In this document: one piece after another, positions 53,937-62,959 of the stretch | Position numbering within the stretch: position 1 is the first letter of the stretch | How the letters are laid out: every line of letters begins with the position of its first letter | Source: Lentisphaeria bacterium | Lineage (GTDB): Bacteria; Verrucomicrobiota; Lentisphaeria; Victivallales; UBA1829 | NCBI GenBank assembly: GCA_017503375.1 | Contig: JAFVTF010000011.1 | Span: 43,463 to 107,462, forward strand | Length of the DNA stretch: 64,000 nucleotides | Direction: 5' to 3' | Program-made: the position numbers and the translations under genes | The notes under the pieces: generated by a model | The model's input: only the letters and a program-made list of their open reading frames with translations | The model's database searches: none | What the model was told of the DNA's origin: nothing

Positions 53937-54707
53937 TCAATGTTTATCCGGATGGGAAAGATCACCGTTGATTGTGATTCCGCCGTCGGCGGCGATGATT
54001 GCACCGTTCAGATACGTTGCCTGATCAGATGCAAGATAACAGGCGAGATCCGCGATCTCTTCCGGAGTTCCGTAACGGCGCAGAGGGGTGCGCAAATTCA
54101 AAAAGGAATTTTCGTCAAAGGTGGAATCCGGCGGATTGCTTTCTTTGACCATGGGAGTCATGATCGCCGCAGGGGAAATGCAGTTGACACGGACATTGTA
54201 GCGTCCGTATTCAGCCGCCATGGATTTTGTCAGCTGAACGATTGCACCTTTTGTTGCGGTATAGGCATCGCAGTTCGGGATTCCGATCATACCTGCACTG
54301 GAGGCAGTGTTGATGATGGAACCTCCCTGTTTCATCAGCAGGGGCAGGGCGTATTTGCAGAAAAGATAAACACTGCGGAGGTTGATGGCAATGATTTTTT
54401 CCCAGTTGTCTTCTTCGATTTCCGTGATTCTGCCGTCTCTTCCGTTCCAGTAGACACCTGCATTGTTATAGAGAATATCCAGTTTTCCGTTTGCGGCGGC
54501 AATGACTTTCTGCACATCCTGACTGTTGGAAACATCGCAGCGGATAAAGGTCGCTCCGGTTTCTTCCGCAGCTTTCAAACCTGCTGTTTCATTGATATCA
54601 GCGATGATGACTTCCGCACCGGCTTTTGTAAAAGTGCGTGCAGCCGCCAGTCCGATTCCTCCGGCACCGCCGGTGATAATCGCTTTCTTTCCTTTGAGTT
54701 CAATCAT
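53937..54707 (-). CDS. Short-chain dehydrogenase/reductase (sugar or polyol oxidoreductase)
   Basis: 256 aa classical SDR. IITGGAGGIGLAAARTF is the NAD(P) loop (TGGxxGIG), with an Asp after strand 2 (VIIADINE), which favours NAD. NNAGVYWNG, the active-site YTATKGAIVQLTKSMAAEY (YxxxK), RVNCISPAAIMTPM and YLNGAIIAADGGITI follow. AGAGG sits 8 bases before the ATG 54707; the longer frame is rejected as antisense to the transketolase gene. Probably acts in the same pentose/tetrose pathway as its neighbours. Confidence 0.9.
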   Translation of the reverse strand: MIELKGKKAIITGGAGGIGLAAARTFTKAGAEVIIADINETAGLKAAEETGATFIRCDVSNSQDVQKVIAAANGKLDILYNNAGVYWNGRDGRITEIEEDNWEKIIAINLRSVYLFCKYALPLLMKQGGSIINTASSAGMIGIPNCDAYTATKGAIVQLTKSMAAEYGRYNVRVNCISPAAIMTPMVKESNPPDSTFDENSFLNLRTPLRRYGTPEEIADLACYLASDQATYLNGAIIAADGGITINGDLSHPDKH

Positions 54708-54718
54708 GGGAAAACCTC

Positions 54719-55639
54719 TTACTTGACCATGTTTTTGACTGCGTTGATCACATCGGCTGTTCCCAGACCGTACTGTTCCCGCATCCATGCCTGACAACCG
54801 ACTTTTGTCGCATTGACATCCGGCATTGCAAGACGTTTGAAAGGAACATTTCCGTTTCCGGAATCCATCAAGACTTCCGCCACTGCACTTCCCACGCCGC
54901 CGTCGATATTATGTTCTTCCAGAACAACGATTCCGCCTGTTTCTTTTGCTGCACGGATGATCGCCTCTTTATCAATGGGTTTGATGGAATAAAGACTGAC
55001 CAGGCGGCAGTTGATTCCTTCTGCAGCCAGCTGTTCGACAGCTTTTTTCGCATTGATCCCGACTGTACCGGCAAAGAAAACAGTTGCATCTTTTCCATCG
55101 CGGATCTGTGCGGAACCGCCGATTTTTGCCTCAATGGGACCGCTGTGGATATCCGGTTCCCCTTTGTAGCCGCAGCGGAAATAAACCGGTCCTTCGTATT
55201 TCATCATTTCTCTTGTGAGCGCAACAGCTTCAGGGATATCGCAGGGAGCAAGCACCACCATGTTGGGCAGAGAACGCATGATCGCAATATCTTCTGTTGA
55301 GTGATGGGAGATTCCCAATTCACCGTAAGCCATACCTCCGCCGATGATGATGATTTTCACGTTTGCATTGTGATAGCAGACATCGTTCCGGACCTGTTCC
55401 AGACAGCGAAGGGTGGGGAAGTTGGCAATGGAATAAGTGATTGCGATATTTCCTTCCATGGCGACACCGCAGGCGACACCTGTCATATTCTGTTCCGCAA
55501 CGCCGCAGTTGATGAATCTGTCAGGGAATGTATTTGCAAAGTCTTCAATTTCGCCGTAACCGATATCAGCCAGAATCATAAAGACTCTGGGGTCTTTTTT
55601 TGCAATTTCCAATAATTCCTTGTTAAACGCTTTTCTCAT
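54719..55639 (-). CDS. Transketolase-like C-terminal subunit
   Basis: 306 aa. Holds the Pyr and C-terminal domains of a transketolase: NCGVAEQNMTGVACGVAM (catalytic Glu in AEQN), SHHSTEDIAIMRSLPNM, YFRCGYKG, and VVLEEHNIDGGVGSAVAEVL. Split transketolases are known in many bacteria, and one pair acts on sulfo-sugars. The start overlaps the N-terminal subunit's stop by 4 bp (ATGA). Confidence 0.92.
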   Translation of the reverse strand: MRKAFNKELLEIAKKDPRVFMILADIGYGEIEDFANTFPDRFINCGVAEQNMTGVACGVAMEGNIAITYSIANFPTLRCLEQVRNDVCYHNANVKIIIIGGGMAYGELGISHHSTEDIAIMRSLPNMVVLAPCDIPEAVALTREMMKYEGPVYFRCGYKGEPDIHSGPIEAKIGGSAQIRDGKDATVFFAGTVGINAKKAVEQLAAEGINCRLVSLYSIKPIDKEAIIRAAKETGGIVVLEEHNIDGGVGSAVAEVLMDSGNGNVPFKRLAMPDVNATKVGCQAWMREQYGLGTADVINAVKNMVK

Positions 55640-56460
55640 TTTGCAGCCTCCACTTCTTTCAATGCTTCCGCCAGTAATTCATCTGTCAAACCACCGTAAT
55701 GCCATTTGTATTCATTTTCCATAAAGGAAACTCCTTTTCCTTTTACGGTATGGTAAATCACTGCAGTCGGTTTTCCGTTTACAAGAGGAAGATCACGCAG
55801 GGATTCATAAACAGCCATCTGATCGTGACCGTCAGCCTCACGGACAGCCCAGCCGAAGAGTTTCAATTTTTCGCTCAGGGATTCCAGATCGATGATATCT
55901 TTTGATTTTCCAAGAGCCTGAAGACGGTTGTAGTCAACAAGCATGATGAGGTTGTCGTAATGATGCTGTCCGGCAAGCATGATCGCTTCCCAGCTGGAAC
56001 CTTCGTTCAAATCACCATCGCTGGAAAGACAGAAAATTCTGTGTTTTTTTCCTGCCTGTTTTGCAGCCATAGCCATTCCGCAGGCGACCGGGAGACCGTG
56101 TCCGAGAGAACCGGTGGAAAATTCCACTCCGGGGATATGGTGGGAAATATGTCCGCTGAGTTTCCCGTTATCGCAGTAATATTGATCGAGCCAGTCCAGC
56201 GGAAAGAACCCCAATTCAGCCAGAACGGAAAGCAACGCCGCTCCGCCGTGCCCTTTGCTCAGTATAAAACGGTCACGGTCTGCTTTTTTCGGGTCTTTCG
56301 GATCGACATTGAGGATTTGAGTATAGATCACAGGCAGCATATCTGCCATGGAAAGCATACTTCCAATGTGTCCGCTCTTTCCCTTGTTGACCATTTTCAA
56401 ACAATGAATTCTTGTTTTTTGTGCCAGTTCTGCACAAAACTGTAACGCTTGACTGTTCAT
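55636..56460 (-). CDS. Transketolase-like N-terminal subunit (thiamin-PP binding)
   Basis: 274 aa. MVNKGKSGHIGSMLSMADM and FILSKGHGGAALLSVLAE are typical. The ThDP motif is CLSSDGDLNEGSSWEAIMLA (GDG...N). VEFSTGSLGHGLPVACGMA is also seen. First gene of the long minus-strand sugar operon; GGAGG lies before the ATG. It depends on thiamin pyrophosphate, made by the thi operon elsewhere in the window. Confidence 0.93.
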   Translation of the reverse strand: MNSQALQFCAELAQKTRIHCLKMVNKGKSGHIGSMLSMADMLPVIYTQILNVDPKDPKKADRDRFILSKGHGGAALLSVLAELGFFPLDWLDQYYCDNGKLSGHISHHIPGVEFSTGSLGHGLPVACGMAMAAKQAGKKHRIFCLSSDGDLNEGSSWEAIMLAGQHHYDNLIMLVDYNRLQALGKSKDIIDLESLSEKLKLFGWAVREADGHDQMAVYESLRDLPLVNGKPTAVIYHTVKGKGVSFMENEYKWHYGGLTDELLAEALKEVEAAK

Positions 56461-56703
56461 TTTTTTTTACCTCCGTAAATCAAGTGGTATTTATTTTCAC
56501 TTGTCTAATATTATCACCGTTTTTAGAAAAATCAAGCACTTTACAGAAAAATTTCTCAGAAAAGTGAAACTTTTTCAGGTACTGAAGCGTTTTCCGGAAC
56601 TTTTCTTGCGGAAACATGTCCGGTATTGTTGAAGTTCTCCTGTAAAAAGTTTCCTGCCTGAATTTGAAAAATGATTTATCATTATTATATTACATTGAAA
56701 AAA

Positions 56704-56895
56704 AGCTCTGTTCGCCATAAGGGTTATACTATTAAAACTTTAAGATGGCATTTTGATTTTTGCGTTGCAAAAATCGGAATGCCGCAAAAAGGTTTGAAAA
56801 AGGATGATGGGGTTCGGGGAAGAAGGGAAAAAGTTTCCTCAAAAGTTTTTCCCTTCTTCCCCGATCACAAATCAACCTTTATTGGGAACAGAGCC
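56704..56895 (+). repeat. Dispersed TIR-flanked structured repeat, copy B (complete)
   Basis: GCTCTGTTC (56705-56713) faces GAACAGAGC (56886-56894). Inward similarity extends for about 21 bases with three mismatches. Hairpin 1 is GGCATT (56747) with AATGCC and inner arms GATTTTTGC and GCAAAAATC. Hairpin 2 is a perfect 18-bp stem, CGGGGAAGAAGGGAAAAA (56815-56832) with its complement at 56846-56863. It lies in the divergent gap and ends 23 bases before the glycerate kinase ATG, so it is probably transcribed as its 5' leader. Confidence 0.88.
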
Positions 56896-56918
56896 AAAAA
56901 AAAGAAAGGCTCAGTATC

Positions 56919-58031
56919 ATGAAAATCATTCTTGCTCCGGATAAATTCAAAGGAACTCTCACCGCCGCTCAGGTTACGGAAATCGAAAAAAAGGCGATTC
57001 TTTCTGTAATTCCGGAAGCGGAAATACTTTGCGTTCCGCTTGCTGACGGCGGCGATGGAACTGTTCAAGCTCTGACAACCGCTCTTGGCGGCAAATTTGA
57101 AACTTGTGATGTCCGGGGACCTCTGGGGAAAAATGTGACGGCTCAATTCGGGCTGGCTTCTGATTGTGCCATATTGGAAATGGCGACCGCCTCCGGGATG
57201 GTTCTGCTGTCCGCTGAAGAACGGAATCCCATGAAAACTTCAACGTATGGTACCGGGGAATTGATCCGGAAAGCATTGGAGTCAGGCGTGAAAGAAATCG
57301 TGATCGGAATCGGCGGCAGTGCCACTGTCGATGGCGGGGCAGGGATGGCAGAGGCGCTCGGATATGAGTTCTTTGATAAAAACGGATCAAAAATGTCCGG
57401 TTTGTGCGGTGGTAATCTTGTTGAAATTGGAAAAATTTCCTGCGAAAAAGTGCATCCTGCATTGAAAAAATGCAAATTCCGGATTGCGTCGGATGTGACG
57501 AATCCGCTTCTGGGGGAAAACGGATCTGTCGCAGTATTTGCGCCCCAGAAAGGAGCAACTCCGGAAATGATGCCTCTGCTGGAAAATGGTCTTGCCAATC
57601 TGCGGAATGTTTTGTATCAGCAGGGTATGATTCATGATGATGTTCCCGGGGATGGTGCTGCGGGCGGACTCGGTTTGGGATTACGCGCATTTTGTGCCGC
57701 TGTTCCGGAATCAGGAGCAAAACTTGCTATCAAACTGACCCGTCTGGAAGAAAAACTTTCCGGAGCTGATCTTGTGATCACGGGGGAAGGGTGTTCCGAT
57801 GCACAGACGGAAAATGGAAAATTGTGTTCAGAATTGGCACTTTTCTGTAAAACTCATGGTGTCCCCTGCTATTTGCTGTCCGGGAAAATCACGGAAGATC
57901 CGGGCAATTTATTTGCCGGATTTCTCGCCACGGTTCCGGTCGGGATGCCCTTTGAAGAGATCAAGCCCCGTTCCGCAGAGCTGCTTTATGATGCAGCTGT
58001 GAAATTTGCCGGAAAGATAATGAATAACTGA
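56919..58031 (+). CDS. Glycerate kinase (GarK/GlxK family)
   Basis: 370 aa. MKIILAPDKFKGTLTAAQVT and PLADGGDGTVQALTTALGG are the family start; GIGGSATVDGGAGMAEALGY and GDGAAGGLGLGLRAFC are the nucleotide/substrate loops, with the VITGEGCSDAQT segment near the end. It phosphorylates glycerate to 2-phosphoglycerate. It follows repeat copy B. No glyoxylate or tartronate genes are seen nearby. Confidence 0.93.
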   Translation: MKIILAPDKFKGTLTAAQVTEIEKKAILSVIPEAEILCVPLADGGDGTVQALTTALGGKFETCDVRGPLGKNVTAQFGLASDCAILEMATASGMVLLSAEERNPMKTSTYGTGELIRKALESGVKEIVIGIGGSATVDGGAGMAEALGYEFFDKNGSKMSGLCGGNLVEIGKISCEKVHPALKKCKFRIASDVTNPLLGENGSVAVFAPQKGATPEMMPLLENGLANLRNVLYQQGMIHDDVPGDGAAGGLGLGLRAFCAAVPESGAKLAIKLTRLEEKLSGADLVITGEGCSDAQTENGKLCSELALFCKTHGVPCYLLSGKITEDPGNLFAGFLATVPVGMPFEEIKPRSAELLYDAAVKFAGKIMNN

Positions 58032-58038
58032 GTTTTCA

Positions 58039-58209
58039 ATGTCTTTGATTTTCGAGATTATTTGTGACCTTTTTGTTTCAATATTCTGTGAACCTTTCCT
58101 GAACAAATGGAAAGAGCGGAAGGCCTCTTTATTTGTGACGGTTGCTCTGCTGATTCTGGTGTTGAGTGCAATTATTGCAACACTGGTCTGGAGTCTGAGA
58201 GCGTCATAA
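58039..58209 (+). CDS. Small single-span membrane protein
   Basis: 56 aa, MSLIFEIICDLFVSIFCEPF, then a basic stretch (NKWKERKAS) and one strong transmembrane helix (VTVALLILVLSAIIATLVW). It starts 7 bases after the glycerate kinase stop. No family recognised. The clear amphipathic start plus helix plus stop pattern argues for a real gene, although the ribosome site is poor. Confidence 0.6.
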   Translation: MSLIFEIICDLFVSIFCEPFLNKWKERKASLFVTVALLILVLSAIIATLVWSLRAS

Positions 58210-58362
58210 ATTGAAAATGAACTTTTTGAAAAGCTGTCTGTTGCAGAAAGTCGGGATTTTTTTCAAAAAAAATTATTTTTTCAATTTGTTTTTTTGGCAT
58301 TTCGGGTTTAAATTACCTGATATAAAAAATTTCCAACAGCCAACAATGGGAGTACAGGAAAG

Positions 58363-59658
58363 ATGCGTCAAACAGAACAAACAGTCGTTATCATCAATTG
58401 CGGTTATCCGGATGTACAGAAACTTGCCAGAAAAATCCGTGATCACCATATCTATACCATGGTAATGCCCTTTACCGTTCCGACCGAACGGCTTTTGCAG
58501 GAAAAACCTGTGGGAATCCTTTTTGTGGGAACTGAAGTTTCTGATTTGGCAAAGGCTGAATTGCCCAGACTTGCCAATGCAGGCGTTCCCGTTTATGCAG
58601 CCGGCGATGTGGCTTCCTTCCTTCCCGGAGTTCCTTCCGGAGCTTTGGACAATGTGGAAAAAATGCTTGATTTCTGCAAAACCACCTGCGGATGCACCGG
58701 AGCTTGGACACTCGACACCTTCGTTGATGATGCTGTCCGTGAAGTCCGCGAACTCGTCGGCAAAGAAAAAGTCGTGCTGGGGCTTTCCGGCGGTGTTGAC
58801 TCCTCTGTGGTTGCCGCTCTGCTTCACAAGGCGATCGGCGATCAGCTGACCTGCGTGTTCGTCAATCATGGTCTGCTTCGCAAGAATGAAGCGGAAATGG
58901 TACAGAAATTGTTCGTTGGTCACTTCAAGATGAACCTGAAATATGTGGATGCCTCCGATCGTTTTCTGGATAAACTTGCAGGTGTTTCCGATCCGGAACA
59001 GAAACGCAAGATCATTGGAAAAGAGTTCATTGAAGTTTTTGCAGAAGCAGCCCGCGAAACTAATGCGACATTCCTCGGACAGGGAACCATTTATCCCGAT
59101 ATCCTCGAAAGTATCTCTTTCGATGGAAAGCCGGAAGGCGTGATCAAGAGCCATCACAACGTTGGCGGACTTCCCCCGGATCTGAAATTCAAACTGGTGG
59201 AACCTGTGGAACGTCTCTTCAAAGACGAAGTCCGTCAGGTTGGAAAAATGCTCGGTCTGCCCAGCGAACTGCTCGACCGTCATCCGTTCCCCGGACCCTC
59301 TCTCGGTGTCCGTCATGTCGGCCCCATTGCCAGACCGACCCTGAAAATGCTGCAGGAAGCAGATGCGATTGTAACGGAGGAGTTGATCAAGGCTGGCTGG
59401 TATCACAAGACTTGGCAGACCTTTGCGATCTTTGTTCCGGTCAAGACAGTTGGTATTAAAGATGGCAAACGTTCCTATGACAATGTGATTGCGATCCGTT
59501 CCATCAACAGTGTGGATGCTGTGACCGCTGATGTCGTGGAACTTCCCTGGGAACTGCTCTTCAAGATGTCCACCCGTATTGTGAAAGAAGTTGACGGAAT
59601 CAACCGTGTTGTTTATGACATCACCGGCAAGCCCCCGGCAACCATCGAATGGGAATAA
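58363..59658 (+). CDS. guaA: GMP synthase with a degenerate glutaminase domain
   Basis: 431 aa, about 80-90 shorter than usual GuaA. The synthetase part is whole: PP-loop LGLSGGVDSSVVAALLHKA, GQGTIYPDILES, KSHHNVGGLP, RHPFPGPSLGVR and the C-terminal GINRVVYDITGKPPATIEWE. The N-terminal glutamine amidotransferase keeps only its first strands (VVIINCGYPDVQKLARKIRD, GILFVGTE). The segment where the nucleophile elbow GxCxGxQ should be reads VPVYAAGDVASFL, and the HPE histidine/glutamate region is gone; it runs straight into CGCTGAWTLDTF. The enzyme would need free ammonia or a separate glutaminase. AGGAAAG precedes the ATG. Confidence 0.93.
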   Translation: MRQTEQTVVIINCGYPDVQKLARKIRDHHIYTMVMPFTVPTERLLQEKPVGILFVGTEVSDLAKAELPRLANAGVPVYAAGDVASFLPGVPSGALDNVEKMLDFCKTTCGCTGAWTLDTFVDDAVREVRELVGKEKVVLGLSGGVDSSVVAALLHKAIGDQLTCVFVNHGLLRKNEAEMVQKLFVGHFKMNLKYVDASDRFLDKLAGVSDPEQKRKIIGKEFIEVFAEAARETNATFLGQGTIYPDILESISFDGKPEGVIKSHHNVGGLPPDLKFKLVEPVERLFKDEVRQVGKMLGLPSELLDRHPFPGPSLGVRHVGPIARPTLKMLQEADAIVTEELIKAGWYHKTWQTFAIFVPVKTVGIKDGKRSYDNVIAIRSINSVDAVTADVVELPWELLFKMSTRIVKEVDGINRVVYDITGKPPATIEWE

Positions 59659-59680
59659 TTTTCTGATAGTTCAGATGATA

Positions 59681-59711
59681 AGGACAGGTGTAAAAGCCTG
59701 TCCTTTTTTTT
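59681..59711 (+). terminator. Rho-independent terminator after guaA
   Basis: AGGACAGG (59681-59688) pairs with CCTGTCCT (59697-59704), followed by a run of T. Confidence 0.93.
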
Positions 59712-59872
59712 ATGTTCATTTGTTTTCTTTCCGGTATTTTGTTCTGAACAGCAGAAATCTGATGAAAAAAAAGCCTCTTTTTCTAAAGAAAAAAAATATT
59801 TCCGCTTGATAAAATCGAAAAATGAAGTATCTTTCTATGATCATAAAAAAAGAACAGGAGTTTTAAAATAAA

Positions 59873-60391
59873 ATGAATCACGAACAGATCAAACAGTTTG
59901 TTGCGGAGCGTGTGGCGGAAGGAGTCTCTCTTTCCAAAATTCAGGATGAATTGACCGCTCAGCAGGTGAAGATCACTTTCATGGAATTGCGTCTGATCGC
60001 ATCTGAAATTGATACAGAAGAGTTGGAAAAACTGGATAAGAAAGCGGAAGTCAAGAAAGAGGAACCTGCACCTGCTTCCCCCGCAGCTCCCGCAGAGGAC
60101 ATTCCTGCTGCCCCCGCAGCTCCTGCTGATGAACCGGAGGAAGTTCCGGCCGCACCGGAAGAAGCACCCGCAGAAGATGCCCCCCGCGGTCCGACAGTTG
60201 TCGAAATCAGCAAACTTGCCATGCCCGGAACAGTGATGAACGGAAGTGTCAAGTTCGGTTCCGGTGTAACTGCTGACTGGTTCCTGGATCAGATGGGCCG
60301 TCTTGCATTGGATAAAGTCGAGGGCGGAAAGCCCAATGAAAAAGATATTCAAGAGTTCCAGATTGAACTCAGAAAAATGCTGGGAGCATAA
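59873..60391 (+). CDS. Unrecognised protein with Ala/Pro/Glu-rich linker
   Basis: 172 aa in three parts: a helical N-terminus (residues 1-60, QIKQFVAERVAEGVSLSKIQ), a low-complexity Ala-Pro-Glu linker (about 60-105), and a conserved-looking C-terminus (VVEISKLAMPGTVMNGSVKF, LDQMGRLALDKVEGGKPNEK). No catalytic motif is seen. It lies 4 bases before cysS, so the pair is probably co-transcribed. The linker suggests two modules acting in a larger complex. Confidence 0.78.
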   Translation: MNHEQIKQFVAERVAEGVSLSKIQDELTAQQVKITFMELRLIASEIDTEELEKLDKKAEVKKEEPAPASPAAPAEDIPAAPAAPADEPEEVPAAPEEAPAEDAPRGPTVVEISKLAMPGTVMNGSVKFGSGVTADWFLDQMGRLALDKVEGGKPNEKDIQEFQIELRKMLGA

Positions 60392-60394
60392 GCT

Positions 60395-61810
60395 ATGATG
60401 AAATTTTTCAATACCATGGGCAGAACCGTTGAAGAGTTCAACCCCATCAATCCTGCGGAAGTAGGACTTTATACTTGCGGTCCTACTGTTTACAACTTTG
60501 CGCACATCGGGAATTTCCGGGCATATCTTTTTGAAGATATCCTGAAACGTTCTCTGGAATATAACGGTTACAAAGTCAAACATGTAATGAACCTGACAGA
60601 TGTGGATGACAAAACGATCCGTGATTCCCAGGCGGCAAAGATCCCGCTCAACGATTTTACTGCAAAATACAAAAAAGCGTTTTTTGAAGATCTGGATAAG
60701 CTGCGGATCGAACGTGCAGATGTCTATCCTGAAGCAACAACCCATATTCCGGAAATGATCGATACCATTCAGACTCTTCTGGACAAAGGTTATGCTTATC
60801 AGTCCGATGACAAATGTATTTATTTCTCCATTGATAAGTTCCCGGAGTATGGTAAACTTGCCAAAATCGACCGTGAAAATCAGCGTGCAGGAGTCCGTAT
60901 CAATACCGATGAATATGCCAAAGATTCTGTTGCAGACTTTGCATTGTGGAAAGCATGGGATGAAAAAGACGGTGATGTGAAATGGGACAGTCCCTGGGGT
61001 GAAGGACGTCCGGGCTGGCATATTGAATGCAGCGCAATGAGTATGAAATATCTCGGCAAGACCTTTGATATTCATACCGGCGGTGTTGACAATATGTTCC
61101 CGCACCATGAAGATGAAATTGCTCAGAGTGAATCTGCCAACGGCTGCCGTTTTGTGAATTACTGGCTCCATTGCGAACACTTGACCATCGACAAGAAAAA
61201 GATGTCGAAGTCTCTCGGCAACTTCTATACCTTGCGTGATCTGGAAGCGAAAGGATATTCCGGCCGTGAAGTTCGCTGGGTGCTGATCGGAACCCATTAC
61301 AGAGCAAAATTGAATTTCAGCATCGGCGCATTGGATTCCGCCCGTGCAGCATTGGCGAAATTTGACAATCTCTTTGCAAGATTGAAAGCAGCTCCAGCCG
61401 GAGATGCCAAACTTGCAGAAGCAACTGAAGCAGCCAAGGCCGGAAAAGCAGCGTTTACAGCTGCGGTCAGTGATGACTTGAATATTTCCGAAGCACTTTC
61501 TGCTTTGTTTGTTCTGGTGAAAACTGCCGGACGTCTTCTTGCGGAAGGTGTGCAGGCATCCGGAGCTAAAGTTCTTCTGGATCAGTTCCGTGATTTTGAC
61601 AAAGTGTTTGGCGTGCTGGATGTTGATGCCGTGAAAGAAGAAGCTCCTGCTGCGGATGCTCCTGCGGAAGTTCTTGCTCTTGTTGCTGCCAGAACGGAAG
61701 CCAAGAAAGCAAAAGACTTTGCGAAAGCTGATGCAATCCGTGATCAGCTCAAAGAAATGGGCTGGAGTGTGGTAGATAAAGCCACAGGACCTGTTCCTGT
61801 CAAACTTTGA
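60395..61810 (+). CDS. cysS: Cysteinyl-tRNA synthetase
   Basis: 471 aa class I synthetase. [20 protein letters not shown] holds the zinc Cys and the HIGH-like [18 protein letters not shown] and [12 protein letters not shown] hold the other zinc ligands. [14 protein letters not shown] is KMSKS. The usual C-terminal tRNA-binding helices follow, with a slightly Ala-rich stretch near residue 415. The start is ATG 60395 or 60398. Confidence 0.97.
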   Translation: MMKFFNTMGRTVEEFNPINPAEVGLYTCGPTVYNFAHIGNFRAYLFEDILKRSLEYNGYKVKHVMNLTDVDDKTIRDSQAAKIPLNDFTAKYKKAFFEDLDKLRIERADVYPEATTHIPEMIDTIQTLLDKGYAYQSDDKCIYFSIDKFPEYGKLAKIDRENQRAGVRINTDEYAKDSVADFALWKAWDEKDGDVKWDSPWGEGRPGWHIECSAMSMKYLGKTFDIHTGGVDNMFPHHEDEIAQSESANGCRFVNYWLHCEHLTIDKKKMSKSLGNFYTLRDLEAKGYSGREVRWVLIGTHYRAKLNFSIGALDSARAALAKFDNLFARLKAAPAGDAKLAEATEAAKAGKAAFTAAVSDDLNISEALSALFVLVKTAGRLLAEGVQASGAKVLLDQFRDFDKVFGVLDVDAVKEEAPAADAPAEVLALVAARTEAKKAKDFAKADAIRDQLKEMGWSVVDKATGPVPVKL

Positions 61811-61815
61811 GTGAT

Positions 61816-62295
61816 ATGAAGAAGATCAGAATCGGGATCAGTGCCTGTTTATTGGGATTTCAGTACAGGTACGATGGGAAATCCAAAAAGGATTCTCAGA
61901 TTATAGAACTGCTCCGTGAACATGCGGAGCTGGTCCCGTTCTGTCCGGAGGTGGAATGCGGGTTTGATATTCCGCGTTTGCCGATGCGTCAGGAGACCGG
62001 TCCCCGCGGAGTCCGCCTGATCGTGATAGAGACAGGGGAAGATGTGACGGATCAGATGCGTGAATGGGCGGAAAACCGTCTGCTTCAAATGGAGCGTCTG
62101 GATTTGGCGGCATTTATCTTCAAGTCCAAGTCTCCCAGTTGCGGATTGAGTTGTCAGGTGTTCAACCGTCAGGGAAAAGAGCTGCCTTTAACGGGGCAGG
62201 GATACTTTGCGAAACTTGTCCGTAAGAAATATCCGGAGATGCTTGTTTGTGAGGAAACGGATTTTCCAGAGATTGCGGAAAAACTGAAATTTTAA
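61816..62295 (+). CDS. DUF523 family protein
   Basis: 159 aa. IGISACLLGFQYRYDGKSKK, VPFCPEVECGFDIPRLPM, FIFKSKSPSCGLS and the family's conserved cysteines (SACLLG, FCPEVECG, SPSCG) are all present. The cysteine set suggests a metal or cluster site; the function is not known. It follows cysS by 5 bp. ATG 61816 was preferred to an in-frame TTG nine bases earlier. Confidence 0.9.
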   Translation: MKKIRIGISACLLGFQYRYDGKSKKDSQIIELLREHAELVPFCPEVECGFDIPRLPMRQETGPRGVRLIVIETGEDVTDQMREWAENRLLQMERLDLAAFIFKSKSPSCGLSCQVFNRQGKELPLTGQGYFAKLVRKKYPEMLVCEETDFPEIAEKLKF

Positions 62296-62307
62296 GGAAT
62301 CTTAAGG

Positions 62308-62943
62308 ATGGCGGCAGAAAAAGAAACAGGTGTGATTGCACGCGTAAAGTCATTGATGTCCGGCGGTGGAACCAAGCCCCGGATTCCTGTCTCCGGGTTG
62401 AATTTGCCCTGGCTGCTTGCCAGATGTGATTCTGCATTTCAGGAACTGCTGCCGCTGCTCAAAGGGGCAATTTTTGTAAAGGATACGAATGAACGCTGCG
62501 AGTATTACGGAATGTTGGCTGATATGACAGCTGACATATTGGAATCGCTGATGATTCTTTACCGTGAAAGTGCGAAAGCCTCCCAGCATCATAAAGTTGA
62601 ACCGGATCCGGGAATTCCGGTTTTACAGGTGGTTTATCATTCCTTCCGGGTGCTGCATGAATCTGCAATTTTGAATCATGAGATGCTGGAGCAGAAAGGG
62701 CCTTCAGAGTCATTTGCCGGAACGGGAATTCTGATGAAATTCAATGGGATTGAGGATGCCTTGTCAAACATGGAAGTGGAAATGCTTCACAATGTATCCG
62801 AGCTGGTGGAATCCATTGTTCCAGCCATGCTGAAAAATTCAGAGCAGCGTAAAAAATCATTATCAAAAAATGGAGCAGAGTGCTACGAGAGAGCCAGAAA
62901 AGAGTTGTCTCTCCATTACAGCGGTCTCTCCGCAAATAATTAA
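62308..62943 (+). CDS. Unrecognised helical protein
   Basis: 211 aa, no signal peptide, mostly helical (LNLPWLLARCDSAFQELLPL, MLADMTADILESLMILYRES). No family recognised. AAGGAATCTTAAGG precedes the ATG, giving a strong ribosome site. It lies 12 bp after the DUF523 gene and 16 bp before the isomerase-like gene. Confidence 0.72.
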   Translation: MAAEKETGVIARVKSLMSGGGTKPRIPVSGLNLPWLLARCDSAFQELLPLLKGAIFVKDTNERCEYYGMLADMTADILESLMILYRESAKASQHHKVEPDPGIPVLQVVYHSFRVLHESAILNHEMLEQKGPSESFAGTGILMKFNGIEDALSNMEVEMLHNVSELVESIVPAMLKNSEQRKKSLSKNGAECYERARKELSLHYSGLSANN

Positions 62944-62959
62944 ACAGGAGTCGGTTATT

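Noticed and set aside
59783..61297. 504-codon minus-strand open frame
   Set aside because: Antisense of cysS and the linker-protein gene, no ribosome site.
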